A stretch of DNA of 64,000 bases from Sphagnum magellanicum (GCA_021904315.1 CM038917.1:18770041-18834040), one strand, 5' to 3'. Counted from the first letter of the stretch, positions 1 to 13,900 are shown. Made by a program: numbers and translations. The notes: generated by a model not told the origin, from the sequence alone.

Positions 1-787
1 ATTAAGACCAATTTGTCATATATTTGGATATACCATAGTCATTTTGAGGTTGGGGAGACTGCATTGAAAAAGAGGGTCACACGTTCCTTTGCCAACTACT
101 ACAAATTAATTATTATATAGAATTTATACGGAGTTGACAAAAGAATTTGTAGGCGACCACCCTTCATTTCAGGTTCAGACTGATGTCAAACTAAAGCAGG
201 CTAGTTTTTACACTGGTCACAAAACGGCAAGAGCAAAAAAAATTATAACTCGGAGACTGGTGATGCAATATTGACCCAAATACTATAATTTCTTACACGT
301 GTTGTAGGAATTATTATTATTATTTTTTCACTTACTGGAGGTAGCACCTTTTCCACCTTCAGAATATGTCGAGTGTAGACTGAGACATGGTTCCATCAAG
401 TGGTCCTGGGCTGTATTAGACTAGGGGTATGTTCCAGAGTTTAATGACGTAGGTTTGTTCTGAGTTTCCGACCGTTTTGGGTTGACATCATTACAGCCGT
501 TCTCCACCATCAAAATTCACATTTGTAGGTGAAACTTTTGGTGAACGAAAAAGTGGAACCAGATTCCGGCAGGTTACTACCTGGTCCACTTCTGAAGAAG
601 GCGGGACAAAAAGCAAGAACTTGAATAAAACACCACAACTGATTACACCCTAGAGGCGCATTATAGTGGCTTGGAACCTTCCAGTAGCTTCTGGAACATA
701 CACAAGAAATTGAGGGTATGCAAGAATTGGTCGATCTTTTCTGCAACAATATATTTGTGACAATAAGCAATTTACTGCTGAGGAGGA

Positions 788-1015
788 GGACATGGAAACA
801 AAGCGGAGTGAATTGTGGGGGATGGGACAAATAAAAAATAAAATAAATATATTCAAAGAACCTGTAAACAAACAGAGAGAATTGGGGAGGGGGGATGGTA
901 CAAAAAAGCAAAATAAATAAATAAATAAATAAATAATTCCAAGAACGTGGAAACAAGCAGAGTGAATTTGGGGGGCAGGGGCGGGATGAATAAACAAAAT
1001 GAGTAAATAAAGTAC
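788..1015. repeat. Three diverged tandem copies, ~70-85 bp
   Basis: Each copy has GTAAACAAACAGAG-like or GGAAACAAGCAGAG-like sequence, GTGAATT, a G-rich patch (GGGGGATGGGAC, GGGGGGATGGTAC, GGCAGGGGCGGGATG) and an AAATAAATAAA tail. Anchors lie near 793, 862 and 946. Overlapping frames on the minus strand through here are repeat artefacts. Confidence 0.75.
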
Positions 1016-3289
1016 TGTCTGTGACTTCTAGAACCCCAAACCATGTAACTCCAGCCAGTTGTAGCGAGCTGAATGGACAGCAAGTCCTGGAAATACAAAT
1101 TTTAATTTATTTTTCCCCCTCCAAAAAGAGCAAACATTGTGACAAAATTATTTTTAAAAAGTTTACAACGAATCTGAGAAATGCTCCCTCAAGAGTTTTG
1201 TGTGATTTTGAAACAAACGGGCCCAAAGACATTGGCTTGTAACTGAAGGTAACCAACCAGTAAGAAGCCTGAAACTGCAAAAGTTATTAGAGGGGAAAGT
1301 AGTACACACATGTGCGCACATCTCATACTTGAGTGTATGGTGCATGGCATTATGCTGCATGTCTTGCACCTGGTATCTTGGCCAGGACTTATGGAGTTTT
1401 CCTTTGGGGAACTGCATATGTCACCCAATGAGGTAAGTCCTTCGACAGTATGATGACCAATGCAGTTTGCAGGGTTTCATCATCATCCTCAACAATATTA
1501 TTCTCATTTGGATCTCATTTGGAGCTCGGTAGAGAGGTTGCAAAATAATTCATGACACATGTGCGAGATAATCTACCTTACCTTAGGCTTAGTTTCGTCA
1601 TTAATTCATCCTTCAAATATTGAAATGAAATTTTAGGAAATTATGAAGTTGAGGTGTAGAAAATCATCATAATTATTGCAGGCTATGAATATGAAAAAAA
1701 TTCACTATAAATCAGATGACAATCTCATAGTAGACTATTGTAAATCATGAAATAATAATAAATCATTTTTTTTATATGGATTGCTTTTTGGGAAATTTTA
1801 TTTATTTGTTTTGTCAATGTGAAAAGCTGATCCTAATCTCCAGTATGTGGTTGTATTTATTTCAATAGAAAATATATGTGATATATTCCAGTATAGGACA
1901 GTCCTTTGCCGGCAAGAACCTCCAGTTTCGGCTTTAGAAAATAAATAATTGTTTACATTTCTGAAATTGACCTGGGAATCTGATTCCAGTTTCCAAATTC
2001 AGTCATGGTTCAGATCTGGTTCTTACGAGCCAGAAATGGAACATGGATTGAGTATCCGCCCAACATTGGTAGATAACATGTGCATATGTACTCATTTTGA
2101 CAACCGTGTAAGATGTGCACGAAGGAAAAAAAACTGTGAGAAAAAACCAATATTCAGTTGTTGTGTTAATAAGCTTCTGTCACAATATCTTTGAAAGGAG
2201 GGGAGGGAGAATTAAGGGTGGGATTTGCAAATGTGAGAGAAGGCGAGAATACAAAAGATGTAAGTTCTGAACACATTAGCAAGTGTAGGATTGCTCTAAA
2301 AATAGCAGTTATAGAAAGAGAATCAACTGAAGAAAAATCAGAAATATTAAGCTGATTAGTAAAGCATCTGCAGAAGCTTTTTACTGTATTTGGAGGGCAC
2401 GTTTATCAACTGGAATCTATCCTCCATAAAATAGTGGGGCATGTCAAAAAATGAAATGCCCACTCCAATGTACATTTAGCTTTGGGAAGTACTCCCTCCC
2501 TGCTCTTTTTCAATTGTATCTTGTGATACTCTCACTGTGTCACCAAACAATAGAAAAAAAATGCTGATGCTTTACACTGGGCAACAACCCCAGAGCAGAG
2601 TACTTCCAAATAAAGCACTCCTCAGCTCTGCCTCAGGCAGACGACTATTTCAGGAACAGCCAGCTCCTTTGGACATTGCCTTACACTTCAAAGTCATCAA
2701 GAATTCTTTGGTAATTATTGAGTTGTGAACTTCTTCAAACAAAAATGGTTGCAGTTGTTGTAGATACTAGAAAAACTACCTGACAAGATTCTTTCTCATC
2801 CTGGTTTATCAAAGGGGGAAAAAATCACATCATCCTTGAACTTTTACTTTCGGAGTCCATAGTGCATACATACATATCTGAGGATTGGAACATACGGCAC
2901 CCCACCCAGCCCTGACTAGCCAAGGGTGAACCAGGATGAACAACCAGTACTTGCACTGAAACCTTCACCTTCTTGAGGGAGGCCTCCTAGGCCTATAGTG
3001 AATCCAAGAAACAATAAATTTGGACTTGAAGACCAAGACTTTAGTGATTTATTTAACCTCGACACCATACATTTAAAGTGTTTATAAGCATCCCAGAAGA
3101 TTTAGGGATTTTATTGATGGTGGACTAGAAACCACACCAAACCATTGTGGACCCAAGTAGTTGATAGCCGCTGCTATTGTATTGAACTAATGGTAGTTCA
3201 TCGAGATATAATTATAAATCTAGTCAAGTTTTATATTGAGACTCAAACCAAAAGCCGTGAACACAATCTCTTTCATCTTTTTGTCTGCT

Positions 3290-3890
3290 GATCAGCATGC
3301 ACCCGACACCACCACAGTGCCCAAAATTAAATTGTTTCAATTTAAAACTCAAGGCTTTCTTGTTGCATTTTTAAAACCTCCTACTTATACAGCCAGAGAA
3401 CTTGTATAAAAAGAGATACCGTAGTAAGGGCCATCTTCAACAAAAACATGCCAATACTTGCAATGCATGTACCCACACCATCACAATTTATCCCACGGGG
3501 TTTGCCCAAGTTAAATTCTATAATTAAGGGCGGCTCCAACACAAACATGCCAAATAATTCCAATGCATGGCCCCCAACATCACCACAATTTATCCCACGA
3601 GGTTTGCCAAACGTTGAATTATTACAATTTGAATCACAAGGCTTTCTTTCTTGTTGTACTTTTTTAAACCTCATATTTATACGGCTAGAGAGCTTGTATT
3701 TGTCCAATCGTAGTAAGGGGCGGCTTCAACACAAATATGCTAAATAATTCCATTGCTTGCCCCCAGCACCACCACAATTTAACCCACAAGGATTTTTGAA
3801 AACCTCGTGCTAAGTATATGGCTAGACAACTTGGACTTTTTTTAGAACCGGTACCATAGTATAGTGGCTTCAACACATGTCTATTGAATA
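3290..3890. repeat. Diverged tandem repeat block
   Basis: CACCACAATTTATCCCACGG or close variants recur near 3479, 3583 and 3768, with AACACAAACATGCCAAATAA near 3538 and 3728 and TATACGGCTAGAGA.CTTGTA near 3391, 3676 and 3816. Spacing is irregular (about 100-190 bases), suggesting a decayed higher-order array. Confidence 0.7.
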
Positions 3891-4576
3891 CTTAATTAAT
3901 ATTGGAGAATCCATTTCCAAAAAGAAAATCTCTAAAGATTTCTAAAGATTTTTCATTTTTCATGACAAACATTTGTTGTTTGAAAAATATAATTTATGAA
4001 ATTAGCAGCATTTTAAAAAATAATGAAAATTCTATTGAAATCACCAAGATACTATAGTAGTAGCTCAGCCTATGTTTAGGTTTTAATTTCAGCAAGAGAT
4101 TATTTCACTATCCAGATCCAAATTTGGTTTTAACCAAATTCAGAACCTTTGATCCAAATACCCCAAAACCAAGTTTAGAACTTGTACCTAAACTTCCTCA
4201 ATACCTTGAACTACTTGCCAACACTGCTTTTTATCAACATGGGGCAGTTTTATTTTTTCCAATTTTTCAATGTTGCCAAAGTGACAATCATTAAGAACAA
4301 GATTTAGCCACATTTGGCTATAAAAATCTTAGATTTATTTTTTCCCCCTAATCCTTCTATACGGTAGGTATGTACTAGGTAGAAATTTGGTGATTATTTT
4401 TTTTAAAGCTTCAAAATCTGACAAATTTAGGTCTTTACCGAAGACTCATTGAAATAACAGCCAGGGGTTTGATGCAAAATCTAATACCCGCTGGCGCTGC
4501 ATTGTACTGTGGCAACAGTGTAGGTGCCGGCTGGTTCACGGAGCCACCCTTCCCTCCACCCCAAGAAACACAAAAC

Positions 4577-4980
4577 AACACTGGGGCCACTGTGAACCAG
4601 CACCCACCAGTGCACCATCCATTGGATGCCAGTTATTACTCAGTTGTGGATGAACCTCAACTGAGTTTATATTTGGTTTCACCTTGGTAACCAATTCTGG
4701 AGGAAATAGGTCTCATATATAGGTAGGTAGGTAGGTAGGAAACTAGGTAACTATTAGGTAAGTGAATGGTTTCTAGATAGGTAAGGGCTGTATTTACTAC
4801 CTACCTACTAACAACCTGTTTGTGGGTTGTTAGTAAGTAGGTAGTTTAAAAAAAGCACTGAGCTAACCACCATGGTTAGCTAGGCAACTGGAACCCAACA
4901 GAAAACTGTTTCCTGACCACTTACCATTCATCCTTCATGCTGCGCTGGTGGGTGCTGGTTCACTGTGGCCCAACACTGGT
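4577..4980. mobile_element. Foldback element with TAGG-rich loop, copy 1
   Basis: Arms 4584-4610 and 4945-4971 are 27-base inverted repeats with one mismatch (core GTGAACCAGCACCCACCAG). Inside lie (TAGG)n sequence at about 4721-4745 and a second nested hairpin, 4796-4816 against 4825-4845 (21 bases, one mismatch, 8-base loop). The element is about 400 bases with no coding frame. The right end runs into CCCAACACTGGT. Related arm sequences occur near 50795 and 56074-56784. Confidence 0.65.
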
Positions 4981-4987
4981 AGCTAGC

Positions 4988-5011
4988 TAAACCTAAACCC
5001 TAAACCTAAAT
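4988..5011 (+). repeat. Short interstitial telomere-like repeat
   Basis: CTAAACCTAAACCCTAAACC contains one perfect and two imperfect copies of the plant telomere unit CCCTAAA, directly beside the right end of the foldback element. Confidence 0.6.
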
Positions 5012-6275
5012 TTTCAGGGAAAACCTATTGAAATTTGACACAGAGAATCCCCTAAATATCTAATGAAAAGTGTCAACCTATTTTGGTAGGGAACAAAACA
5101 ACCAGAAGATTCCCTTCAAAGCTCCCCTTCAAATGAAGACTTTTTTATTTTAGAGCTTTTAGAAAAAGCTTTTAGAAAATTTTGAGAGAGGTAATTACTT
5201 AGGGAGGTAGAATTGGAGACTTTCTCACCCCATTCTAAAATTCAAGAGAGAAAAAGAGAAAGAGACATACATAGGTAGGTAAGTAAGTAGATAGAAGTGA
5301 AGACTTTTTTATACCATTCTAACAACCAACCTAAAAACAAGCAGCAAAAAATTAGGTCTGTAGATAGGTAGGTAGAAGAGGAGACTTATTTATGCCATAC
5401 CTTTCATTTTGTAAGAAAATTAAGTTTCTATAACAAATTCAATATTCTTATTAAAAAATCAGAAATGTTTTATACATTGTTGAAGTAGGTAGCCAAAAAA
5501 TATACAAATGTTTAAATTTTTTTCTTTCATATTTTTTTAATTGTCAAATTTGGCTAAATTGATTTATGAATGATTATCATTTTGGCTACATCACAAAACT
5601 GAAAACTAAAAAACTAAAAACTAAAAAAAAGAATAGAACTTTATGCTTTTCTAAAAATTAAGAGGAAAAAAAAAGTGAAAATAACAATAATAAGTACACA
5701 CATGTGTTATAAGCCCATGATGAGTCATGGGTCTAGCTACTTGTCAATCTAAGTCCAACCCAAGGAAAAACAAAACAAAACAAAACTTTTGATTGCGTCT
5801 AGTTTGAAGCGCCAAATAATCTTAACAATTTACATAATCTAACAATGCAAATTATTATTAGATAATAATAAACAACCATGCATTACAGTGACCCATTAAC
5901 AAAATAGGCAGAATTTTATAAATTATTTTATTTTAAATTTCTTTTCTCATGTAAACTAACACAATCTATTTGTAGGCAATCATTCTTGTCATTAACAGAT
6001 GATAAAAATTAATTTCAAGAGTTTTTAAAATTTTCATAAATTTTTTTTTTATTGTGTTGGTGGGCATGTCCAAAATTTTAATTTATCAAATTTGGGATGG
6101 ACTCCATTTTGTTTCATTAGTAATTCTTGCCTTCCCAGTTTTGGGACATGTTCCATTTTAATTTTTTCATTGGTCATTTTGACCTTGTGGCCACACGGGA
6201 CGAGAAGAGAGAGAGAGATGCGCTAGTGATTACAGATATAGTGATTACATATAGTAAAGGACGTCGTGTCGTGAA

Positions 6276-6355
6276 GCATCATTTCATCCATCTGTCTAGT
6301 GTCATATAAAGGGACGCATCATTTGATCCATCTGTCTAGTGTCATATAAAAGGAC
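6276..6355 (+). repeat. 40-bp tandem duplication carrying TATA-like boxes
   Basis: Two near-identical copies of a 40-base unit begin at 6276 and 6316, each ending in CATATAAA(A)GGAC. The duplicated TATAAA-like boxes sit about 1.6 kb before the RBOH start codon, at the edge of the G+C-richer upstream region. They could be the core promoter or chance AT-rich sequence; there is no direct evidence of use. Confidence 0.6.
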
Positions 6356-7921
6356 GATAGGTCACCAACGCTTTTTAGCAACGAATGTGGCTAGTTGCCA
6401 AAAGAAGAGGGAAGAAACTAATCGCCCATTGGTTGGTGTCGCCAAGAGCACAAAAAAAGAGAACAAAAACAAAAAGATATAAACAAACATAAACAAACGG
6501 TGGGGATCCGGAACGCACACAAGAGTTAAGAGTGCAGGGGCCGGGCTTCGCCGCCCTGCATGCACTATCAACTAGGTGTTAGTGGAGGCTAATGTTGTCC
6601 TCATGATCAGCCGTTGGGCGTTGTGGGAAAGGGGGGTGGGGGCAGTTGGGGTTTGAGTGGATTGGCGTGGTGGACGATCGCGGAAATTCAGGGCGCAAGG
6701 TTTGACATAATAACGGAGTAAATTTGACAATCCGGAAGCTGCGGCGGGTCATCGCCTTTGACATTTCAATTCACAGCTCGTAGGAGCTGCTTCTGGTGAA
6801 GTAGCAACCGTGTAGCTGTCTAGACTCCACTCAAGTATCTAGAGTTGTTTTTTATTTGCCAAAAATTACCCACTCACACACACAAACACTGCCCTCCTCT
6901 CAAGTCATCACACTCTTCCCCACCCACACAGCAGCTCTCATCGCTCTGCTGTTTTGCGCGTATACCTCAGCCTACTCTTACTGCGCGCTCGTGTGCTCAA
7001 CAGTAGACTTCAGAACTAGCCTTCCCCTTCCCCACCCATAACCGCTTTTCTTTTCCAAATCGAAGAACTTGCCGTGCACGAGAGTCCTGTAGTTTATAAA
7101 CGTCTTTCCGAGTCAAGAGCTCGTCAATTCCACCTTGCTTCTCTATTTGCTTCCCACTGCTCTTCCCTCTCTTGACTGACTTTCTCATCTCTTACTTGTT
7201 TGCTTGCTTACTTGCTTGCTCGTCCCCTCACCAATCCGTGTCATGCGTGCTAGTGGAGCGTTTCACACTAGGGCTGCAATCTTTAGTCTCTGCTCTCTCT
7301 CTCTCGCTGAAGTTTCTCTCTGCACCTGTGCATGAAGCTGCTGCATCATCATTCATCTGTCACCCATCTGTAAATCCTAGCTGACCAGATCTTACATAAA
7401 ACATATATAGCAATCTGACCTGAATCCCTGCGCTAGTATACTACAGCTGCTGCTTTAGTGCGTTGTTGTTATATTTGATCCTGACGTCTTCAAACAGTTT
7501 GCACTGAACAATTTTACTGACTAATTCTGTGTCACATGCAGGATGAGTGTCTATCTCGTGCACTCAGTAGCCATGAATCAGCTTCTAGGTTCACTGACAA
7601 ACTGAAAAAAATCTACCACTAGGAGATTTTTACAGTATCTCCTGATCATCATCGAACTGCAACGCTGCTGCTTGATCACAGCGGCCGCGTTGCATTACAA
7701 GAAGCTGACTATAGATTGTGTACAATTACTTGACACTCACATATATATATTATTTTGTGTTTCCATACAAAGCAGCTGCGCCAGTACCGCTGAGTCTCTT
7801 GATCTTCAGCTTTTAGCCGGCGTTCTAATAAATTCGGCAACAACTAGTGTCAAGCTCGGAGTTTAGAAATTCTTTACATTTTGCCAGTGCAGTCGGCTCC
7901 GGATCAGCGCAGTAATACAAT
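6356..7921 (+). promoter_or_regulatory. Upstream region and probable 5' leader of RBOH
   Basis: This stretch is visibly richer in G+C than the surrounding intergenic DNA and has no convincing coding frame. It holds pyrimidine-rich tracts, including a CT run near 7293-7322, typical of plant core promoters and leaders. I cannot place the transcription start. A leader intron is possible because several TGCAG acceptor-like sites occur (for example near 7540). The assignment rests on position just before the RBOH start codon and on composition. Confidence 0.5.
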
Positions 7922-10900
7922 ATGGCTCATTTCAGATCACACCGCCCAGGAGCCATCGAAATAGCACCTAATGCTCCGCCCATCATGAGCGGCGAAACCG
8001 CGGCTAATATGATCAGCGACCAGTACGATGCAGCTGGGCCGCAAGGGAATAGGAGTATGAAACTAGGACGAACAGTCTCAGATCCCCATGCAGCATTGCA
8101 ATTATCTGGCTCGCACAAGATGCTGGAGGTAGTGGTGGACTTAAGCTCGGAGTCAGTGAGCATAGCAAGCATCACCCCAACTTCTATAGGCCCAGTTGCA
8201 GCTGCAACTCGTGAAGCAGGTCGAATGAAACCACGCTCGAGGTCAGCTCATCATGAGCGTGACCATTCGCAGCAAGAGGGCAGCGGCGTTGACTCCTCAT
8301 GGACGAAAACTAGCGACTCTTTCAGAGACTCTCTGCGAAGATCTGCGTCGAGTGTCTTCAGACACCTGTTCTCGCCTGCAGCACCACCAAATGAGGTGGT
8401 GGATCCGGCTGCCACAAAGACGTCGTCGACGTCGTCGTCACTGCTGCCAGGAAACGGTGGATCATCGCAAAGGATGATCAGAAATCTGCCGCAAATTCAC
8501 CAATTTCCACTGGTCACCATCCATTCGGCAGGTCCAAGCACGGAAGCCTTGGCCGCGGACGAAACCATGCAGCAGTTCATCAGCAACAGATCTGCATCAG
8601 GTGTACCAATAGCAGTCTCAACTGATCAGGGCGCGGAATTGCCTAGGTCAGCGTCCAAGCATGCACTGCAAGGGCTGCAGCTAATCAGCAAGGTCACAGC
8701 TACTGCAGATCAGAAGAGCTTGTGGGCTGGAGTGGAGAAGAGATTCCATAAGCTTGCTGATGCTAATTCCATGCTTCCTAAGAGCTCTTTTGCAGAATGC
8801 ATAGGTGGGCAGTTTAATCATTTCCTGATTATTATTGTGACAAAAGAGGATGGATTAAATCCATCTGTTTTTTCTTTAGGAGAGCTAGTCTGCCATCTTC
8901 CAGTGCTCTCTGCTTGCTTCATCACGCCACAGTTTGCCTCCTTAAAATGCATAGAAGTATCTATATGAAGTTCTGTTAGGAAATTTCACAGTTCTAATTG
9001 CAATTGCATTACGCCTTCTTTCTTTTCTTTTCTTTTTGTTGTGGCGGTGGGGGGCGGGGAGGGGTTGTTGATATATAATTTGTTTGTTTCTGGCTCGTGA
9101 TGATTGAATGATTGATTGATTGAAAAATTGATATTGGGCGCAGGGATGAAAGACTCCAAGGAATTCGCAAATGCGCTGTTCGACGCATACATAAGACGCA
9201 AAGGGAAGCACAGCAACACTAGTACGCAGAACTTGATGTCCAAACATGATCTGTACGAATACTGGTTGCAAATTACGAATAAGGAATTCGACTCTCGGAT
9301 ACAAACCTTCTTTGATCTGTAAGCCAAAATTATTTTCTCTTCTCAATCAGCTGCAATAATTTCTTAACAAATTCCGTAATTTCCAAAAGAATCCCCAAAA
9401 CCCACCTAGTCCGGACTGCACAAATGAATATCATTCACAAGAAATTACGTTCTTTGGCATTCCCTGTAGTAGTAGGGAAAAGAGTGGAAACCAACCTCTG
9501 TTTCAAGAATTAAAGTTGAATTAACAAAAAAAAAACATAGGGAATTTTATTCTAATTTTCCCATTGTGAAATAGAGGGATCATTGTATTTTCCCATTGTC
9601 AAACAAAACCATTTCATGTTTGCATAGGGGGAAATTCAAGTTCTTCTTGATGGTCTTTGGCACAAGGAATCCTAAAAAAATTTCTTGTGATATATATCAT
9701 TCTAGTAACTGTGCTGCTGTTATGGACCAAGTGCTGCTGTTGCAGCTAGTGATCCAAGCAGTTGGTCCATGCTGTTGTTGTTGCAGCAATCCAATTGCAT
9801 ATTTCAGCCACAGGGAGCCCAGTAGTACTATGAATCACCCCCACGCAATATAATCATCATTCATTAGAGCTTATAGCTGTTGCTGCTGTGCAATCTCTAA
9901 TTAAATTCTTTTAGGAGATTTGCTCTAGTACTTACATTTCTTGACCAGCACAGTGCTGCTTAGAACTGTGCAAACGTCCTCCACTGACTCTGAGGAGCGT
10001 TACATTGAACTAAATCATTGCAGCTCTCCACTACTTACAAGTTCCAGAAATCTTCTGCATCTAGAATATCATTACTAATTACAACTTATAGTCTTTCAGA
10101 TCTGCATCTATTTTTTAGCTGAAGCGTCAGGATTTCCCACTGCAACTTTTAGTTGTACAAATATTCTGTGCGACCTAGTAGTGGATGCAGCAGATTATCC
10201 AGTAGAGCAGGAATTCTTCTTCATGCACGCCTGCATGATTGCATCCCAGTAGTACCTGTGAAACAGCTCAAATTGCGGGTCAATTGTGATCAGGCTAATT
10301 TCCCCTTTCCCCTTTCCTTGGTGAGGGGTTGAGGTGTACTAGTATTGAAAGAGCTATAATTGTGGGTCCATGGTGCTCCCTCTTCTTGTGAAGGGGAAAA
10401 GCCTGTGGGAAAGATCAACCTGATCACCATTGGGTTACTTGGTAATCAGGCTAACTCCTCTTTTCCCCTCCTTCTTGGAATGGGAGAGGGGAAGTGCGGG
10501 GAAAGGCCAATCTGGTGACCCAGAAGGGGAAAGGTTAGCCTGGCCAATTGGTGACCCAATGCTGATCAGGTTGATTTCTACTCTCCCCACCCCACCCCCA
10601 CTTCTTAGTGAGGGGGAAAAGGGGGTGCGCAAGATTAACGTGATCACTAATGATCCCAAAGGGGAAAGAACAACCTGATCATCAAATGACCCAATATAGT
10701 AAGCTTCAATCTTCTTCTTGTTTTGCATGACGACAGACCATGTAGATTGGAAGCCAAGCATACAAAATATCTAGTCAAATCATAAGTCAAATACATGTGT
10801 TGATTAAAGAAGTCTAGACAGTAGACCTGTCCAGGTTTCAAAGTCTTGAGTACTTGTTTTTTACTTTGGTTCAAGTGGCCAACATGGATGGACCCACAGA

Positions 10901-13900
10901 TTGTGGCACCCAAGTCAGCAATTGGCTTGATGCACACCAGGTGGGCATAGTAGCACACAATTTAGAAATACTTATTGGCATCTTTTCTTTTTCCAAATCA
11001 ACCCAAGGTGGGTTAACTATCCTTGAGCAATGTTTTATATTCACATCTAACGTTGTTTGTTAGGTCCTTTTTTGGAAAAAGAAAGGGATTTGTTTTCCTC
11101 TAGGCTATTAATAAGCCCAAAAGAGTAAATCAAAATTCCAAATTGTGTGCTAGAAGTTGTCATGGTCAGATATTTGACATTGACAGATTTTATTCGATTT
11201 TACCGTAAATGTTACAAGGATCAAGTTTGCTCCATATGGTAGGCTAGGGTACATGTTAGCTTGACCCCAAGGATTTTTGAATGATTTTGCAGGTGTGACA
11301 AGGACTTGGATGGCCGCGTTACAAAGGAGGAGGTAAAAGAGGTATGTTGACTCTCAACCGAACTCAATACCCATCATCTCCATGTGCATACAATGATACC
11401 AGTCCAAAGAATGAAAAGCCACCAAATCAGATTTTGTTTTTAGTAGGACTTTGTTCGTTTTGCCAAAAATAAAAGTGTACTTTTTTCATGGCCTTGGGGC
11501 CCCACTTTTTTAGGCTTTTTCGTACACGGAACAAGTGGTCATCCTCCTATGTTCCACTTGTAATTTGAATCTTGAGTGGGGAACATGGGTTATGCTCTGG
11601 AAGAGGCCCTGGTAGCAACCCTTACCACTTGATGGAATGGCATCTCACCTTGTGGGGCTCAATCCAGTCATATGTGGAATGGGCCTTGTGGAATGGACCC
11701 AATCCAAAATATGTATATTGCAGAATTGGGTAGATTAGCTACCTTGGCCCATTGAGACATTTAATTGGTGTTGTTGTGGGATACCCTGCCCATAGTCAGG
11801 ATGGAGCCCATGTTTCAGAGCCGGGTATCCTGTAACTCCAGTGGGCATATCCGTATTAAAGACACACAACTTTTTGCTGCCCCTGGCCCAGGTCAGTGAG
11901 CTGTTAGGGTGGGCTTATACAGACAGGAAGCCTCCTTGTGAGCTCAGCAACCTGAGCAGACCATTGTTCCTCTTAAGGTCCAAGTGGGGGCAAAACAAAT
12001 TCAGGGATCTTTATGTTCGGAAATTGTGAGGACAAAGGCCGCAAAAACATAATTGCTTAAAAACAGAGACAGTTTTCCATTGGGGACCCTTAGAACCTAA
12101 TAAGTCATATTATGCAAGGTAACCGAGGCTTGAAACCCAACCCACCCTTGGAACCCACCTGATTACTTAATCTTCTCCTCAGGAAAAACCCAAAGAGTCG
12201 GTCGACCAGGTCTGTGTGGGTGTTTCAAGAAAACAATTGACTTCATATTTTGAAAACCCAAATAGAGGTCCACTAGGTATGTGTTATGGCTGTTTTGAAA
12301 AAAGTAAACTATGAGGTTCTATTCCTATCCAAATGCCCATTCCCGGGAAGCCTATAGTCACACTCCACATATGACTTTGATTCAATCCCAAGCTAAGCTA
12401 TCAATTTTATTCTCATCCGAGACATTCGTTTGTGTTAAAATTTTCATCACCAGGTGATCATGTTGAGCGCATCCACAAATAAGCTCTCTAAACTGAAGGA
12501 GCAGGCTCAAGAGTTTGCAGAACTGATTATGGAGGAACTTGATAGTGAGGGTACCGGCTACATTGAGGTGAGCCCAATGAGAAAACACATACCCATTTTG
12601 TTCCATATTAGGTACACAGTTTGGCTTCAAACTTTCACAGTAGAAATGAAAGTAACAAGATGTGGCCTCTCATTGGGTAATGGCTAAAAAATGGTCTTTT
12701 TGAAGATTAAAACAAAACTAAAAGAAAGGATGAAACCTAGTTCCATCATTTCTTATTATATAATTGTAATAGTTATATTTTGAATACAAGATAAATTTTC
12801 TTTAAAAATACAATTCAAGAATAAATGAAGTCTTGAGCTTTATTACTCACACATTGGTTTCAAGTTCAAACCAAAAGATTACCTCAAAAATCATACAGTA
12901 ATGTGAAATCTCTAAGTCCCTCTCAGTAGCAAAGCCAACAAATTACCTTCATATTCAAGTAACCAAATTTGGGCTTAATGAATTCAAGGCTGAATTCGGA
13001 ACAAAGATGCATTATGATCCAATTATATTAACTAGATTGTTTGTACAAAGAATCTTGAAAAATGAAATTATCATGAAATTGATGATAAAATAAATCTTTA
13101 GTTGAATTTTTTGATCCCCATATTAATCATTTAACAACACCTGTCATGATTATCATGAAACAAATTTAGCAATGTCACACAAATCATTAAGAAAAACTTG
13201 TCATGATTATATTTATGATAATTTTGATAAACATTGAAATCTGAACAACTAAGTTTGGCTTGCTTGCTTGCATGACAGTTGCGTCAACTAGAGACTTTGA
13301 TGAGGGAAGTGGCAACAGGATTGCCACCAAAAGACAGTGTGATCAGCAGCTTGAGGCCATCAAGATCCAAGTTACACAGTTGGATAAAAAAGAGCAAGTA
13401 TTTTTGGTTGGACAATTGGAAAAGGTTGTGGATTTTGTTTTTGTGGTTGGGTGCTTTAGCGGCTCTCTTCACATGGAAGTTCTTGCAATATAAACACCGA
13501 AGTGGCTTCGCTGTGATGGGTTACTGTCTTTGTGTGGCCAAAGGCGCCGCAGAGACTCTCAAACTCAACATGGCACTCATCTTATTACCCATGTGTCGAA
13601 ACACACTCACATGGGCAAGGTCCACTTGGCTCTCGAAAGTCATCCCCTTCGACAGCAACCTCCAATTCCATAAGGTATGGTGTATGATCCCAGTTAATGA
13701 TGCATTCATTCATGCCCAGATCCCATTTCACAACTCACAAGCTTCAAGTTTTTGTAGCTTCCCCTTTCTAAACAGCTGAAAATTTCCAGGAATCCCCTTG
13801 ATAGTTGGAAGGGGAATCTCCATCTTTACTAAGGACATCTCAAGAGAATATTTCCATTAGATTATTCAATCACAGTTCAGCATTCCATAATATATTTTTC

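Larger units (their letters stand above)
1..6100. other. Intergenic DNA before RBOH
   Basis: Apart from the repeats and the foldback element listed, no gene is supportable. Frames are short, have no recognisable motifs and mostly fall in repeats. Around 5270-5380 there are further degenerate TAGG runs. Confidence 0.6.

Noticed and set aside
510-1098. Overlapping minus-strand open frames of 80-148 codons
   Set aside because: They lie on the tandem repeat at 788-1015, and their similarity to one another comes from the repeat; composition is Phe/Tyr-rich from AAATAAAT sequence with no domain.
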